Source: Abyssibacter sp036156195 (GTDB taxonomy: Bacteria > Pseudomonadota > Gammaproteobacteria > Nevskiales > OUC007). From it: a stretch of 64,000 nt of DNA. Positions 35,668 to 44,347 of this stretch are shown here, piece after piece. How positions within the stretch are numbered: position 1 is the first letter of the stretch; each line of letters starts with the position of its first letter. The position numbers were made by a program, and so were the translations under genes. The notes under the pieces were generated by a model, which was given only the letters and a program-made list of their open reading frames with translations, was not told the origin of the DNA and did not search any database. The DNA is taken from NCBI GenBank assembly GCA_036156195.1, contig JAYZUZ010000007.1, forward strand, positions 62,001-126,000, in the 5' to 3' direction.

Positions 35668-38145
35668 TCAGGCCACTTTCGCGGGCTGCTCTTCGGACTG
35701 ACCATCCACCTCAGCATCCGGATGGAAGGCCGTGCCCGCCAGATACTCCTTGGTAAAGGCATCGGTCATGATCGCCTCGTAACGCAGTCGATCGTACTCA
35801 CCGACCTGATCCGCCTCTGCCTGGGTCAGTACGCCTTGGTCCACAGCCTGGGCCAAACGCTCTTCCAGGCTCATGGCCGTCAGTTCGCCCTTGGACAAGG
35901 CCTTGTAGTACTTGTTGTACAAAGGCTCGACCTGAATCAGCTTGTCGAACGCAACCTCCATCAAACCGACAGGATCGTTCGCGTCCTTGGGCAAATAACA
36001 GATCTCGGACAGTCGATCACGCAGCTCGGTCGGCTCCATCATCATGTCGGCAATCGTACCGGTCAGCGCGTCGGAAACTGGGCGGTAGCTGCGACCGAAG
36101 GGGAAGACCATGCGGCGCATGGCTGCGCCCACAAACCCGACAGGGAAGTTGGAGAAGAACTCATCGAACGCCTCGTAGATGGTGTTCAGCGAGTCATCCA
36201 GACACCAGCGTACATGCGGCAGATCTTCCTCCGGGCGGCCTTCGTCTTCGTAGTACTTGAGCACGGCCGATGCCATGTACAGATGACTGAGCACATCACC
36301 CAAACGGGCCGACAAGCGCTCCTTGCGCTTTAGCTCGCCGCCCAGAATGCCCATGGTCACATCGGACACAAAGGCCAGTGAGGTCGACATACGCTCCAGC
36401 TGCTTGTAGTACTTGGCGGTCGGACCGTCCACGGGAGCCTTCGCCAGCGCACCGCCGGTCAGGCCCAGGGTCAAAGCGCGAACACCGCGGTTCATCGAAA
36501 AGCCGATGTGGCCCCACAGTAGTTTGTCGAACTCGGTAAGGTTGTCCTCACGCGCCGCTTCCATCTCGGGGAAGACGTACGGGTGACAACGGATGGCGCC
36601 CTGACCGAAGATCATGAGGCTACGGGTCAGGATGTTGGCGCCTTCCACCGTAATCGCCACCGGCACCGACTGGTAGGCCGAGGACAGGTAATTACGCGGG
36701 CCCACCATGATGCCGCGGCCACCATGCACGTCCATGGCATCGGTGAGTGACTGACGCATCATTTCGGTCATGTGGTACTTGGCAATGGCCGTCACCACCG
36801 AGGGGGCACAATTGTCGACCGCGCTCGCCGTCAGGGTCCGCACGGCTTCCAGGCGGTAGTTCAGCCCGGCGATCCGGCCCGTGGCTTCCTGCACACCTTC
36901 GAACTTACCCACCGACAGCTTGAACTGTCGACGAATACGTGAATACGCACCCGTCAGGCGATAGGCCATCTTGCCGCCTGCGGCCGACAATGCGGGCAGG
37001 GAAATACCGCGCCCAGCGGACAGGCATTCGACCAGCATGCGCCAGCCACCACCGGCCTTTTCGACGCCACCGATAATCCAGTCGATCGGCACGAACACGT
37101 CTTCGCCGGTAATTGGCCCGTTCATGAACGCGCCCGACGGATAATGGCGACGGCCAATCTCCACGCCCGGCGTCGAGGCCGGAATCAGCGCACAGGTGAT
37201 GCCGTAGTCGGTCTTTTCGGGATCGCCCAGCAGACCTTCAGGATCCTGCAGCTTAAAGGCCAGACCGATGACGGAGGCCACCGGTGCCAGCGTGATGTAG
37301 CGCTTGTTAAAGGTCAGGCGCATGCCGACCACTTCCTGGCCTTCCCATTCGCCCTTACAAACCACACCCACATCCGGGATGGCGGTGGCATCCGAGCCGA
37401 CCTCAACCCCGGTCAGGCCAAAGCAGGGAATTTCCGTGCCGTCTGCCAGCTTGGGCAGCCACTGTTCCTTCTGCGCGTCGGTGCCGTAATGCGTCAGCAA
37501 CTCACCGGGACCGAGTGAGTTCGGCACCATGACCGTCACGGCCGCGGTGATGGACTTGGTTGCGATCTTGGTGACAACACAGGACTGGGCATAGGCGGAA
37601 AAGCCGAGACCACCCCATTCCTTGGTAATCAGCATCGAGAAGAACTTCTTCTGACGCATGAAATCCCAGACTTCCGGCGCGAGGTCGCGGTCCTCGTACA
37701 CCGTCTTGTAGTCGTCGATCATGCGGCACAGCTCAACGGTCTCGTTGTCGAGAAACGCCTGCTCCTCGGCCGTCAGCTGCGTGCGCTTGAAGCTCTTGAG
37801 CATGTTCCAGTCCGGGCGGCCGCGGAACATCTCGCCTTCCCACCAGACGTCTCCGGCCTCCAGTGCCTCGCGCTCGGTGGACGTCATGGGCGGCAGCACC
37901 GCCTTGAAGCCAGCGAAGATGGGCTTGGTCACGAGGCGGCGAACCGGCCGCAGATTCAGCACCACCGCCAGCACGGCAAACAGCCCACCCGTGACGGCAA
38001 AGGCGGTTGGGCCCATCAGCCCAAGACCGTAGAGCGCCACGATGTACGCGCCAATCGCGGCGGATGTCACCAACAGTGGTGCTCCGATGTAGGCCAGCGC
38101 CCACAAGCCGCCGACGGCGACAAGAATTGCAAGTAATGTCGTCAT
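35668..38145 (-). CDS. fadE: Long-chain acyl-CoA dehydrogenase FadE
   Basis: The protein has 825 residues, close to E. coli FadE (814). Start ATG 38145 follows GGAGGTCATGTC; the frame to 38229 is not used. It has an N-terminal membrane part (about residues 1-75), then an acyl-CoA dehydrogenase core with FSMLITKEWGGLGFSAYAQS, FGLTGVEVGSDATAIPD and MDVHGGRGIM, and a C-terminal FadE-specific domain. It performs the first step of fatty-acid beta-oxidation at the inner membrane. The tetR gene lies 43 bp upstream on the same strand, so the two probably form an operon. Confidence 0.95.
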   Translation of the reverse strand: MTTLLAILVAVGGLWALAYIGAPLLVTSAAIGAYIVALYGLGLMGPTAFAVTGGLFAVLAVVLNLRPVRRLVTKPIFAGFKAVLPPMTSTEREALEAGDVWWEGEMFRGRPDWNMLKSFKRTQLTAEEQAFLDNETVELCRMIDDYKTVYEDRDLAPEVWDFMRQKKFFSMLITKEWGGLGFSAYAQSCVVTKIATKSITAAVTVMVPNSLGPGELLTHYGTDAQKEQWLPKLADGTEIPCFGLTGVEVGSDATAIPDVGVVCKGEWEGQEVVGMRLTFNKRYITLAPVASVIGLAFKLQDPEGLLGDPEKTDYGITCALIPASTPGVEIGRRHYPSGAFMNGPITGEDVFVPIDWIIGGVEKAGGGWRMLVECLSAGRGISLPALSAAGGKMAYRLTGAYSRIRRQFKLSVGKFEGVQEATGRIAGLNYRLEAVRTLTASAVDNCAPSVVTAIAKYHMTEMMRQSLTDAMDVHGGRGIMVGPRNYLSSAYQSVPVAITVEGANILTRSLMIFGQGAIRCHPYVFPEMEAAREDNLTEFDKLLWGHIGFSMNRGVRALTLGLTGGALAKAPVDGPTAKYYKQLERMSTSLAFVSDVTMGILGGELKRKERLSARLGDVLSHLYMASAVLKYYEDEGRPEEDLPHVRWCLDDSLNTIYEAFDEFFSNFPVGFVGAAMRRMVFPFGRSYRPVSDALTGTIADMMMEPTELRDRLSEICYLPKDANDPVGLMEVAFDKLIQVEPLYNKYYKALSKGELTAMSLEERLAQAVDQGVLTQAEADQVGEYDRLRYEAIMTDAFTKEYLAGTAFHPDAEVDGQSEEQPAKVA

Positions 38146-38188
38146 GACATGACCTCCGATGAAGTAAGAAAGGAGACTGGGGAGTCGT

Positions 38189-38797
38189 TTACGCGGCGCG
38201 CTCTGCGCTGGCCGCAGGCGCCTGCTCACCCGGACGCGGAATCAGCGTCTCAATGAGCAAGCGCAGGTATTCGTTAAAGAACGGCCCGGCGGGTAACGCC
38301 GACGGGTTGTCTCGACGCAACTGCAACGTGCCGAGAAAGGTGCTGTAGGCGAAGGTCGCCCACTTGCGGGCATCACGCTCGATCAGGCCAAGCGCCTCAT
38401 AGCATTCGGTCAGAAACTCCAGGCGGCGCTGAGACACCTTATGCACGAAGTCCGCGACACGCGGGTCGCGGCTGGCGGCGGCCAGGGCCAGATACAAATG
38501 ACCTTCGCGCTCACTGCCATTGGCAGCCTTGAACACTGTCTGAATCCGCTTACGCGGCTGCTTCACGCCCCGCGCACGCTCGATGATCTGTTCGGTCTCC
38601 CGCTGTGCCCAGCGCTCAACGGCGGCCCGCACCAGCGAATCCCGATTGGCGAAGTGCCAGTAAAAACTGCCCTTGGTCACGCCCAACTTGCGCGCCAACG
38701 GCTCGACCGCCACCGAATCCAGCCCGCCATCGGCCATGGCTTCCAGGGCCGCATCGGCCCAGTCCTCGGCACTTAATGTCGGTTTTTGCTGGCCCAT
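38189..38797 (-). CDS. TetR-family regulator, probable repressor of fadE
   Basis: The protein has 202 residues from ATG 38797; the frame to 38992 includes unrelated upstream codons. The helix-turn-helix is VAVEPLARKLGVTKGSFYWHFANRDSLV. The ligand domain has no recognised name. It is the first gene of the tetR-fadE pair, and a palindrome at 38836-38851 lies in its upstream region, fitting auto-repression with an acyl-CoA or fatty-acid inducer. The ligand is inference. Confidence 0.9.
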   Translation of the reverse strand: MGQQKPTLSAEDWADAALEAMADGGLDSVAVEPLARKLGVTKGSFYWHFANRDSLVRAAVERWAQRETEQIIERARGVKQPRKRIQTVFKAANGSEREGHLYLALAAASRDPRVADFVHKVSQRRLEFLTECYEALGLIERDARKWATFAYSTFLGTLQLRRDNPSALPAGPFFNEYLRLLIETLIPRPGEQAPAASAERAA

Positions 38798-38835
38798 GCG
38801 CAGCCGCCCATACGGAAGAGTACGGAAAACTAACA

Positions 38836-38851
38836 CATACGTCAGCGTATG
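38836..38851. promoter_or_regulatory. Palindromic putative operator upstream of the tetR-fadE operon
   Basis: CATACG-TCAG-CGTATG: two 6-bp arms with a 4-base spacer, 39 bp before the tetR start. On the minus strand a TTGAAC hexamer stands about 15-20 bp upstream of the palindrome's end, so the site would overlap the spacer or -10. A half-site CATACG recurs at about 38811-38816. The operator role is inferred. Confidence 0.5.
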
Positions 38852-38861
38852 GAAATGATGT

Positions 38862-39974
38862 TCAAGACGGCAAATCGCTGTCACTGCGGTCAGGCATGCG
38901 GCCGCATTGGCCCAGCAACCGCTGCCAAGCCTGCGCATGTCTGCGCGAAGCGGCGACCAGATCCTGGTGCAGCGCCTGCGACGCGTGGACATAGCGCATC
39001 AAGGCGTTTGAAGGCGGTGCAGGGCTCGCTTGCAAGGCCGCTAAGACGGCCTGCTCCAGCTGTGCAAGCGCGCGCTGAACCTCCGCCAGATCCGGCTGGA
39101 GCTGTTCGACATAGAAGCGATGAAAGACCGTCTCGGCAATCCGTGCAGTACGCGTCGGCTGCGGCTGCAGGCAGATCGCCCGCGTATCCAGCCGCAGGTT
39201 GATCGCATTCGCGACGGCATCCATGTACGCCTGAAACAAGCGGGCCGTACGCATCAAACCCGCCGCCTGACGGGATTCGCGCAGTCGCTGCAGCGCATCG
39301 GCCAGTTCGGCCGAGGTGACCACGTCCCCCTGGACGCCGCGGCGGACCAGAGCGGCGAGGTCCGCCAAGGCTTGCGTCCCGATCAGGCCGTGACGCAGAT
39401 CGGACGGGCTGACAGGTTCGGTCGTAGCACCGAAGAACGCTTCCACCTCCTCAGCCGTGAACAACAGGTTGTGGCCGGCGATGTGCAGGCTGCGCGCCTT
39501 GGTGTCGCGGATTTGCTCGAGCAGCCGTCGATCCGCTTCGGACTCCGGCTCGCAGTCGGGCAGCGCGGCCGCCACCCGGGTTTCGTAGGCAAAGCGAATC
39601 GACGGCTGCATCACCTGCCCCAGGATGCTGTTGCGTTCCCCCAGCTCCCGGCCCAGACAGAAGCGAAACCGCAGAGCCTGGCCGGGTGAAAGCCGCAGCT
39701 CGGGCAGTGCCAGCTGGCGAAGCCGGCGGCGTGGATAAAGGGGCACTGGCTGGCGCTGCGCGGGCTCAGCATCGACTGCCAGGACATTGCTCACCCGCCA
39801 GGCATAGTCGGACAACGGCGCTTCAACACCCGTGCCTCCACAGGCCGAGACCAGCGTTGCCGCAGCGAACAGCGCAACACGGGGACACCATCGCCCGCCC
39901 CGAGCCTGCGCTATGCTCGCAACATGCGTATCCCTCTGCTGTTGAGCCTGCTCAGTTACTGCGCCGTCGCCCAT
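38862..39974 (-). CDS. DUF3080-like lipoprotein
   Basis: The reliable part runs from the lipobox LVSAC-GGTGVEAPLSDYAW (preceded by RVALFAAAT) to LPS at the C-terminus, about 345 residues. DUF3080-like features are YAWRVSNVLAV, LRLSPGQALRFRFCLGRELGERNSILG, LEQIRDTKA and ADALQRLRESRQAAGL. The reading frame has no ATG, GTG or TTG between the divergent gene's start and the signal peptide; the nearest is ATG 39974, inside the divergent gene. The start is therefore uncertain and a short 5' overlap is possible. The frame continues upstream far beyond, but there it is antisense shadow. Confidence 0.72.
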   Translation of the reverse strand: MGDGAVTEQAQQQRDTHVASIAQARGGRWCPRVALFAAATLVSACGGTGVEAPLSDYAWRVSNVLAVDAEPAQRQPVPLYPRRRLRQLALPELRLSPGQALRFRFCLGRELGERNSILGQVMQPSIRFAYETRVAAALPDCEPESEADRRLLEQIRDTKARSLHIAGHNLLFTAEEVEAFFGATTEPVSPSDLRHGLIGTQALADLAALVRRGVQGDVVTSAELADALQRLRESRQAAGLMRTARLFQAYMDAVANAINLRLDTRAICLQPQPTRTARIAETVFHRFYVEQLQPDLAEVQRALAQLEQAVLAALQASPAPPSNALMRYVHASQALHQDLVAASRRHAQAWQRLLGQCGRMPDRSDSDLPS

Positions 39975-40355
39975 GCGGAGATTTATCGCTGGACGGATGC
40001 CGATGGCCAGCTGCGCTATTCGGATCGACCACCCGTTAATCAGCCCTATCGTGTTGAGCCTGTGACGACGCGGCCCGGCCAATCGGCTCCGGTGGATCAG
40101 ACACCAGCACCTGAACAGACCGAGCAGCCCACTCCACAGGCGGCCACGACGCCGGCGGCCGCACCCACCCCGCCCCCCGAGGAACTGGCCCGTCGCTGCG
40201 CCCAGGCGCGCGAGCGCGTGGCCTTTTATGAGCGAACACCCGCTGTGCGAATCCTGTTCCAAAACGACAACGGCCAGACCGTGCGCATGACACCCGCGCA
40301 GCGATCCAGCCGTCTTCAGCAATACCAGGAGATTGCTTCCCAGTCCTGTCGCTGA
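39924..40355 (+). CDS. DUF4124-type periplasmic protein
   Basis: The protein has 143 residues. The signal peptide MRIPLLLSLLSYCAVAHA is followed directly by the DUF4124 motif EIYRWTDADGQLRYSDRPPV. A Pro/Thr-rich linker follows (residues about 58-88) and then a helical C-terminus with ARERVAFYERTP and RSSRLQQYQEIASQSC. Such small periplasmic or envelope proteins are of unknown function. Its 5' end overlaps any start of the DUF3080 gene on the opposite strand. Confidence 0.85.
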   Translation: MRIPLLLSLLSYCAVAHAEIYRWTDADGQLRYSDRPPVNQPYRVEPVTTRPGQSAPVDQTPAPEQTEQPTPQAATTPAAAPTPPPEELARRCAQARERVAFYERTPAVRILFQNDNGQTVRMTPAQRSSRLQQYQEIASQSCR

Positions 40356-40380
40356 CCTGCCCCGATAGGATCGGGACAGG
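40356..40380. terminator. Weak hairpin between convergent genes
   Basis: CCTGCCCCGAT / ATCGGGACAGG forms an 11-bp stem with one mismatch and a three-base loop, just past the DUF4124 stop. There is no T-run, so this is only a possible terminator. Confidence 0.4.
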
Positions 40381-40401
40381 GCGCGACGCTGCCTGCCGTG
40401 A

Positions 40402-41139
40402 TTACGAGGCGTCCTGCCCCTCAATCTCCAGCAACTCCACTTCAAAGACCAGCGTTTCATTCGGGCCGATGCGCGAGCCTGCACCGCGCTGGCCATAGGC
40501 CAGTTCCGGCGGAATGACAAAGCGGTACTTGCTACCCACGGACATGAGCTGCACACCCTCGGTCCAGCCCGGAATCACTCCACCCAGCGGGAAGGTGGCC
40601 GGGTTGCCGCGATCATAAGAGCTGTCGAAGACCGTGCCGTCGATAAGCGTGCCCTTGTAATGTACGGTCACCTTGTCTTCAGCGGTCGGCTTGGGGCCGT
40701 CCCCTTCTTCCAACACTTCGTACTGCAGCCCACTGTCGGTTACGGTCACGCCATCTTTCTCCGCATGTTCGGTTCGGAATGCTTCGCCCTTGGCGGTGGC
40801 TTCTGCTGCCGCCGCCTGGGTTTCTGCCTGTTGTGCCTCCTGGAGGCTCTGGCTGACGGTCGTCTTGACCGCCGTCATCTCTTCATCGCTCATCGCCAGC
40901 TCACCGCCGCCGTGCGCAGCTGCAAAGCCCGCTGAGAACGCCTCGGGGTCCACCTTGTCGGCAACCTGTTCCAGCGAACGCGCAACGTCAACGCCAACGG
41001 CATAGGAGAACTGCTGTGCCTCACCGCTCGGCGTGTAGGCCGACGGATCCGGCGGATCACCGCTGGGATCAGTCGGCTGCGGCTGACAGGCGGCCAGGGC
41101 CATCGCGGAGGCCGCGATCAAGTACTTCGTGTAAGGCAT
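40402..41139 (-). CDS. FKBP-type peptidyl-prolyl isomerase lipoprotein (Mip/FkpA-like)
   Basis: The protein has 245 residues. The lipobox is ALAAC-QPQ, the N-terminal domain has the FSYAVGVDVARSLEQV helix used for dimerization in Mip/FkpA, and the C-terminal FKBP domain has VTVHYKGTLIDGTVFDSS, FPLGGVIPGWTEGVQLMSVG, and YRFVIPPELAYGQRGAG. It catalyses proline cis-trans isomerization in the periplasm and helps fold exported proteins. Confidence 0.92.
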   Translation of the reverse strand: MPYTKYLIAASAMALAACQPQPTDPSGDPPDPSAYTPSGEAQQFSYAVGVDVARSLEQVADKVDPEAFSAGFAAAHGGGELAMSDEEMTAVKTTVSQSLQEAQQAETQAAAAEATAKGEAFRTEHAEKDGVTVTDSGLQYEVLEEGDGPKPTAEDKVTVHYKGTLIDGTVFDSSYDRGNPATFPLGGVIPGWTEGVQLMSVGSKYRFVIPPELAYGQRGAGSRIGPNETLVFEVELLEIEGQDAS

Positions 41140-41168
41140 AAAAACTCCATGTGTGCCGTCACAGCGAC

Positions 41169-43652
41169 TCAGTCGCTGATGGTAAAGGACCGTCGGCGAC
41201 GGCCCGTTAGGTGTTGAACTGTCTGTGCAATCTCAGGGCCTAGCAAGCCCAGCGCCTGGCGTGCCAGGGGATCGATGGCTGCATCCACCGTCAGCCACTT
41301 CATATCACCCTCCCCGGACTTCTCGGTCAGCACGCCCATCTGAATCAGCGTGTTGACATGCCCCCTGAACAGCGCTGGATCAAAAAACTCAGGGGCGTTG
41401 CGGCCCGTCAGCACGGCCATGCGCTCCGCCATGAGCACACACTCGGATTCAAACGATGCGCGCTCCAGCGTCATCAGTTCGCGACCCTCGGCCAGCAGGA
41501 CCAAGGTCATCGCGTAGCGCTCAAGCGTCTCACGCATGACACGCATCAAGCCACCCAAGTGACCATAGCCATCCTGGGACGGGTCCGGGCGCCGAAGCGC
41601 ATCATCCTCCGCGAGGAGCATGCCGCCTTCGACCATGGCATCGATCTGCCGTTCAATCGCCGCTTCGAGATCGTCCTGGTAATCCCACAGAAACCACTCA
41701 TCGCGGAGAATCGGATACAGCGCACGCGCCCCCGAGACAATCTCGGAGCGCTTGCGCAACGCCCGCGCCGAGAAGAAATTGGCAATCAGCGACGGCATCG
41801 CAAACAGGTGCTGAATACTATTGCGGTAGTAGGTCAGCAGCACGGCATCCTTGTCCTGCGCCAACACGAGTTCACCCCAGGGATGCTCGACACGCTGAAG
41901 CCCGGCGATAGGCTCGGCCCGGGCCAGCAAAGCCTGGCCGTCCGCTTCGGGTATCTGCAGCGCCGGCCCGTAAGGCGCGCGCTTGAGCAAGTCCACGTAA
42001 GCCGCCAGGCGTTCCGCCAGCTCATCCGCCGGCATCGCCCGCTCCTGGGTGGCCAGCAGGCTGACGGCCGTCAGTGCAACCGGGCTGACCACCGCCGCGC
42101 CGTTGATCCGCCGCATGATCTCGTGGCCCAGGTCGGAGACGAAACCCGACCACCACGCCGGTCGCTGCTCTCCCGCCCAGTCAGTCGAACGCCAGTCCGG
42201 GTGCTGGGCATTGATGCACTCAAGCACGTCGACGGGCTCCCCGAACGAGATGTAGGGCCGGCCATACTTGCGCTTGAGACTCCGGCCCGCCTTGATCAGT
42301 CGGGCCGCTGACTCACGCTTGGCCTTCTGGCCGCGTAGCTCGCTGAAGTAGCTGTTGACCTCCATGATCCGGTCGTAGCCCAGAAACACCGGCACCAGCT
42401 TGAGCGGTTTGTCCGGGTTGCGCAGTGCGCTCTCCACTGTCATCGACAGCATGCCCATCATGGGTCGTCGGAGTCTGCCGGTCCGGCTTCGCCCTCCCTC
42501 CGGGTAGAAGCTGATCGGCGTGCCGCGCGTCACCAGCGCGTCCACATACGCCCGGAACACCGCACCATAGAGCCGGTTACCCCTGAACTTCCGTCTGAGA
42601 TAAAACGCACCGCAACGCCGCAGCAACCCGCCCACCGGCCAGAAATTCATGTTGATGCCGGCCGCGATGTGCGGTGGGGCCAGACCCTGCTTGTACAACA
42701 GGTAGCTCACGAGCAAATAGTCGAAGTGGCTGCGGTGGGAGGGCAGGTACACCACACCGCCATCATGTGCCGCTTCGCGTGCCGCCTCGACGTTGAAGAC
42801 GCTCAAACCATCAAAGGTCCGCTTCCAAAGCCAGTCGAGCACGACCTCCATGAAGCGGATCGCCGCCATGGTGTAGTCGGCGGCAATCTCCTCACCATAG
42901 CGCTGAACCTTGGCCTGCACTTCCTCACGGCTGAGGCCATCTTCGGCCATCGCATCGTCCATAGCCGCGCGTACGCTGGGGTGATTCTTGAGGCTACGGA
43001 CGACCGCCTGCCGGTTCGATCGACTAGGCCCAAGCACAGCACTGCGGTTGCGGCTGAAATGCAGGCGCAGAATGCGCGACAGCTTGACCAGCCCCGCATT
43101 GCGATCAGGCTGGTCCGCCATGAACTCGCTGAACGACACCGGCTTGCTAAAGCTGACCAGGGTGTTGCGTCCATTGGCGAGCACGATGAAAAACTTGCGT
43201 AACCACCCCGCCTGATCGCTGTCGGTGAACAGGATCTTGAACAGAGATGTCTCTCGCCCTGGATCACGCCCCCAGTACACGGAGACCGGCACCAACTGCA
43301 CGTCATAATCAGACGAACTGAGTGCGGCATCGACCAGTGATTGCAGTTCGCTGGGCTGGGCACCTTCCGTTCGGGCCAGCGCGGGCAGAAACAGCACCGC
43401 CGCGCGCTCGGACGTCGGCAGACGCTGGCGGGTGAGATACGGCAGGGGCAGTCCGCGTTTGCTGACCACCGACTCGACCACGACGCGATCAGCCCAGCTA
43501 CGAACCGGCAACACATAACAAAGCGGACGATCAGCGGCTTCGCCGAGGATCGATTCCGGCGGATCTGGCACGATGCGCGCGCGCACCCACCACAGCAACG
43601 GCTTGCGCCACAGCCAAGCCACTGCAAGCATCAACCAACGAAACGGGTTCAT
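41169..43652 (-). CDS. plsB: Glycerol-3-phosphate acyltransferase PlsB
   Basis: The protein has 827 residues from ATG 43652, after GGAAGTGACA (GTG 43658 is also open), close to E. coli PlsB (807). The acyltransferase motif HX4D is in LPSHRSHFDYLLVSYL, the second motif is FRGNRLYGAVFRAY, and the third is PISFYPEGGRSRTGRL. It makes lysophosphatidic acid from glycerol-3-phosphate and acyl-ACP or acyl-CoA at the inner membrane, the first step of phospholipid synthesis. Confidence 0.95.
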   Translation of the reverse strand: MNPFRWLMLAVAWLWRKPLLWWVRARIVPDPPESILGEAADRPLCYVLPVRSWADRVVVESVVSKRGLPLPYLTRQRLPTSERAAVLFLPALARTEGAQPSELQSLVDAALSSSDYDVQLVPVSVYWGRDPGRETSLFKILFTDSDQAGWLRKFFIVLANGRNTLVSFSKPVSFSEFMADQPDRNAGLVKLSRILRLHFSRNRSAVLGPSRSNRQAVVRSLKNHPSVRAAMDDAMAEDGLSREEVQAKVQRYGEEIAADYTMAAIRFMEVVLDWLWKRTFDGLSVFNVEAAREAAHDGGVVYLPSHRSHFDYLLVSYLLYKQGLAPPHIAAGINMNFWPVGGLLRRCGAFYLRRKFRGNRLYGAVFRAYVDALVTRGTPISFYPEGGRSRTGRLRRPMMGMLSMTVESALRNPDKPLKLVPVFLGYDRIMEVNSYFSELRGQKAKRESAARLIKAGRSLKRKYGRPYISFGEPVDVLECINAQHPDWRSTDWAGEQRPAWWSGFVSDLGHEIMRRINGAAVVSPVALTAVSLLATQERAMPADELAERLAAYVDLLKRAPYGPALQIPEADGQALLARAEPIAGLQRVEHPWGELVLAQDKDAVLLTYYRNSIQHLFAMPSLIANFFSARALRKRSEIVSGARALYPILRDEWFLWDYQDDLEAAIERQIDAMVEGGMLLAEDDALRRPDPSQDGYGHLGGLMRVMRETLERYAMTLVLLAEGRELMTLERASFESECVLMAERMAVLTGRNAPEFFDPALFRGHVNTLIQMGVLTEKSGEGDMKWLTVDAAIDPLARQALGLLGPEIAQTVQHLTGRRRRSFTISD

Positions 43653-43687
43653 TGTCACTTCCGTGATTCCAGCGCGAATTCTAACTG

Positions 43688-44143
43688 ATGCCTACACCAA
43701 CACCCGAGCAGCGAGAAGCCATCCGCAAGGAACTGGACCGCTACGTCTGGTTGCTCGATGACTGCATCCGGATCCCCGGCACCCGCATCCGCCTGGGCCT
43801 GGACAGTCTGGTGGGGCTAATTCCGGGTGTGGGTGATGCCGCCACGGGTGCAGCCGCACTGGCACTGGTCTGGCGCGCGCATCGGCTAGGCGCTCCACCG
43901 GCACTGCTCGGCCAGATGCTCAAAAATGTCGGCATTGATGTGGCAGTGGGCGCCATACCCATCGTCGGAGATCTTTTCGATGTGACCTGGCGGGCCAACC
44001 GACGCAATCTGGACCTGCTGCGAACCCATTTCCACGTCGAACCACCCACTGATAAGGGGCGCCCACGGCGCACGCGCGTATTACTCATCGGCGGGCTGGG
44101 GCTGCTCGCTGCCATCGGGGTTTTCATCTGGCTGATGAATTAA
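43688..44143 (+). CDS. DUF4112 family small membrane protein
   Basis: The protein has 151 residues. The core DSLVGLIPGVGDAATGAAAL and VAVGAIPIVGDLFDVTWRANRRN are two repeats of the DUF4112 pattern, and the last 20 residues form a membrane anchor (VLLIGGLGLLAAIGVFIWLM). The function is unknown. It is divergent from plsB, with 35 bp between the two starts. Confidence 0.88.
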   Translation: MPTPTPEQREAIRKELDRYVWLLDDCIRIPGTRIRLGLDSLVGLIPGVGDAATGAAALALVWRAHRLGAPPALLGQMLKNVGIDVAVGAIPIVGDLFDVTWRANRRNLDLLRTHFHVEPPTDKGRPRRTRVLLIGGLGLLAAIGVFIWLMN

Positions 44144-44347
44144 CCCTGTCCGGATTCCGGGCGTTTTTACGTAACCCTCTTCAAAGCTCAATCTATCTAC
44201 GCATCGCGCAGGCAAGCGCTGCGTCGGGGATTGATTGAACTTTCGCGCCTGCGCTCGGCATACTGCCGGCGGGGACAAATTATTTTTTTGATTCCAGCCC
44301 ATTTTCACGCCAGATACCGGTTGCCTGGGGCTCGGGGAGTTTTTGTG

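Noticed and set aside
38975..40556. Long N-terminal extension of the DUF3080 gene to 40556
   Set aside because: The extension is antisense to the DUF4124 gene and the FKBP end and carries no signal peptide; the lipoprotein signal starts around 39890.
44144..44347. Riboswitch (c-di-GMP type) in the leader of the giant surface protein
   Set aside because: The 204 bp contains no conserved GEMM-like core that I can see; only short stems of the kind found in any GC-rich DNA.
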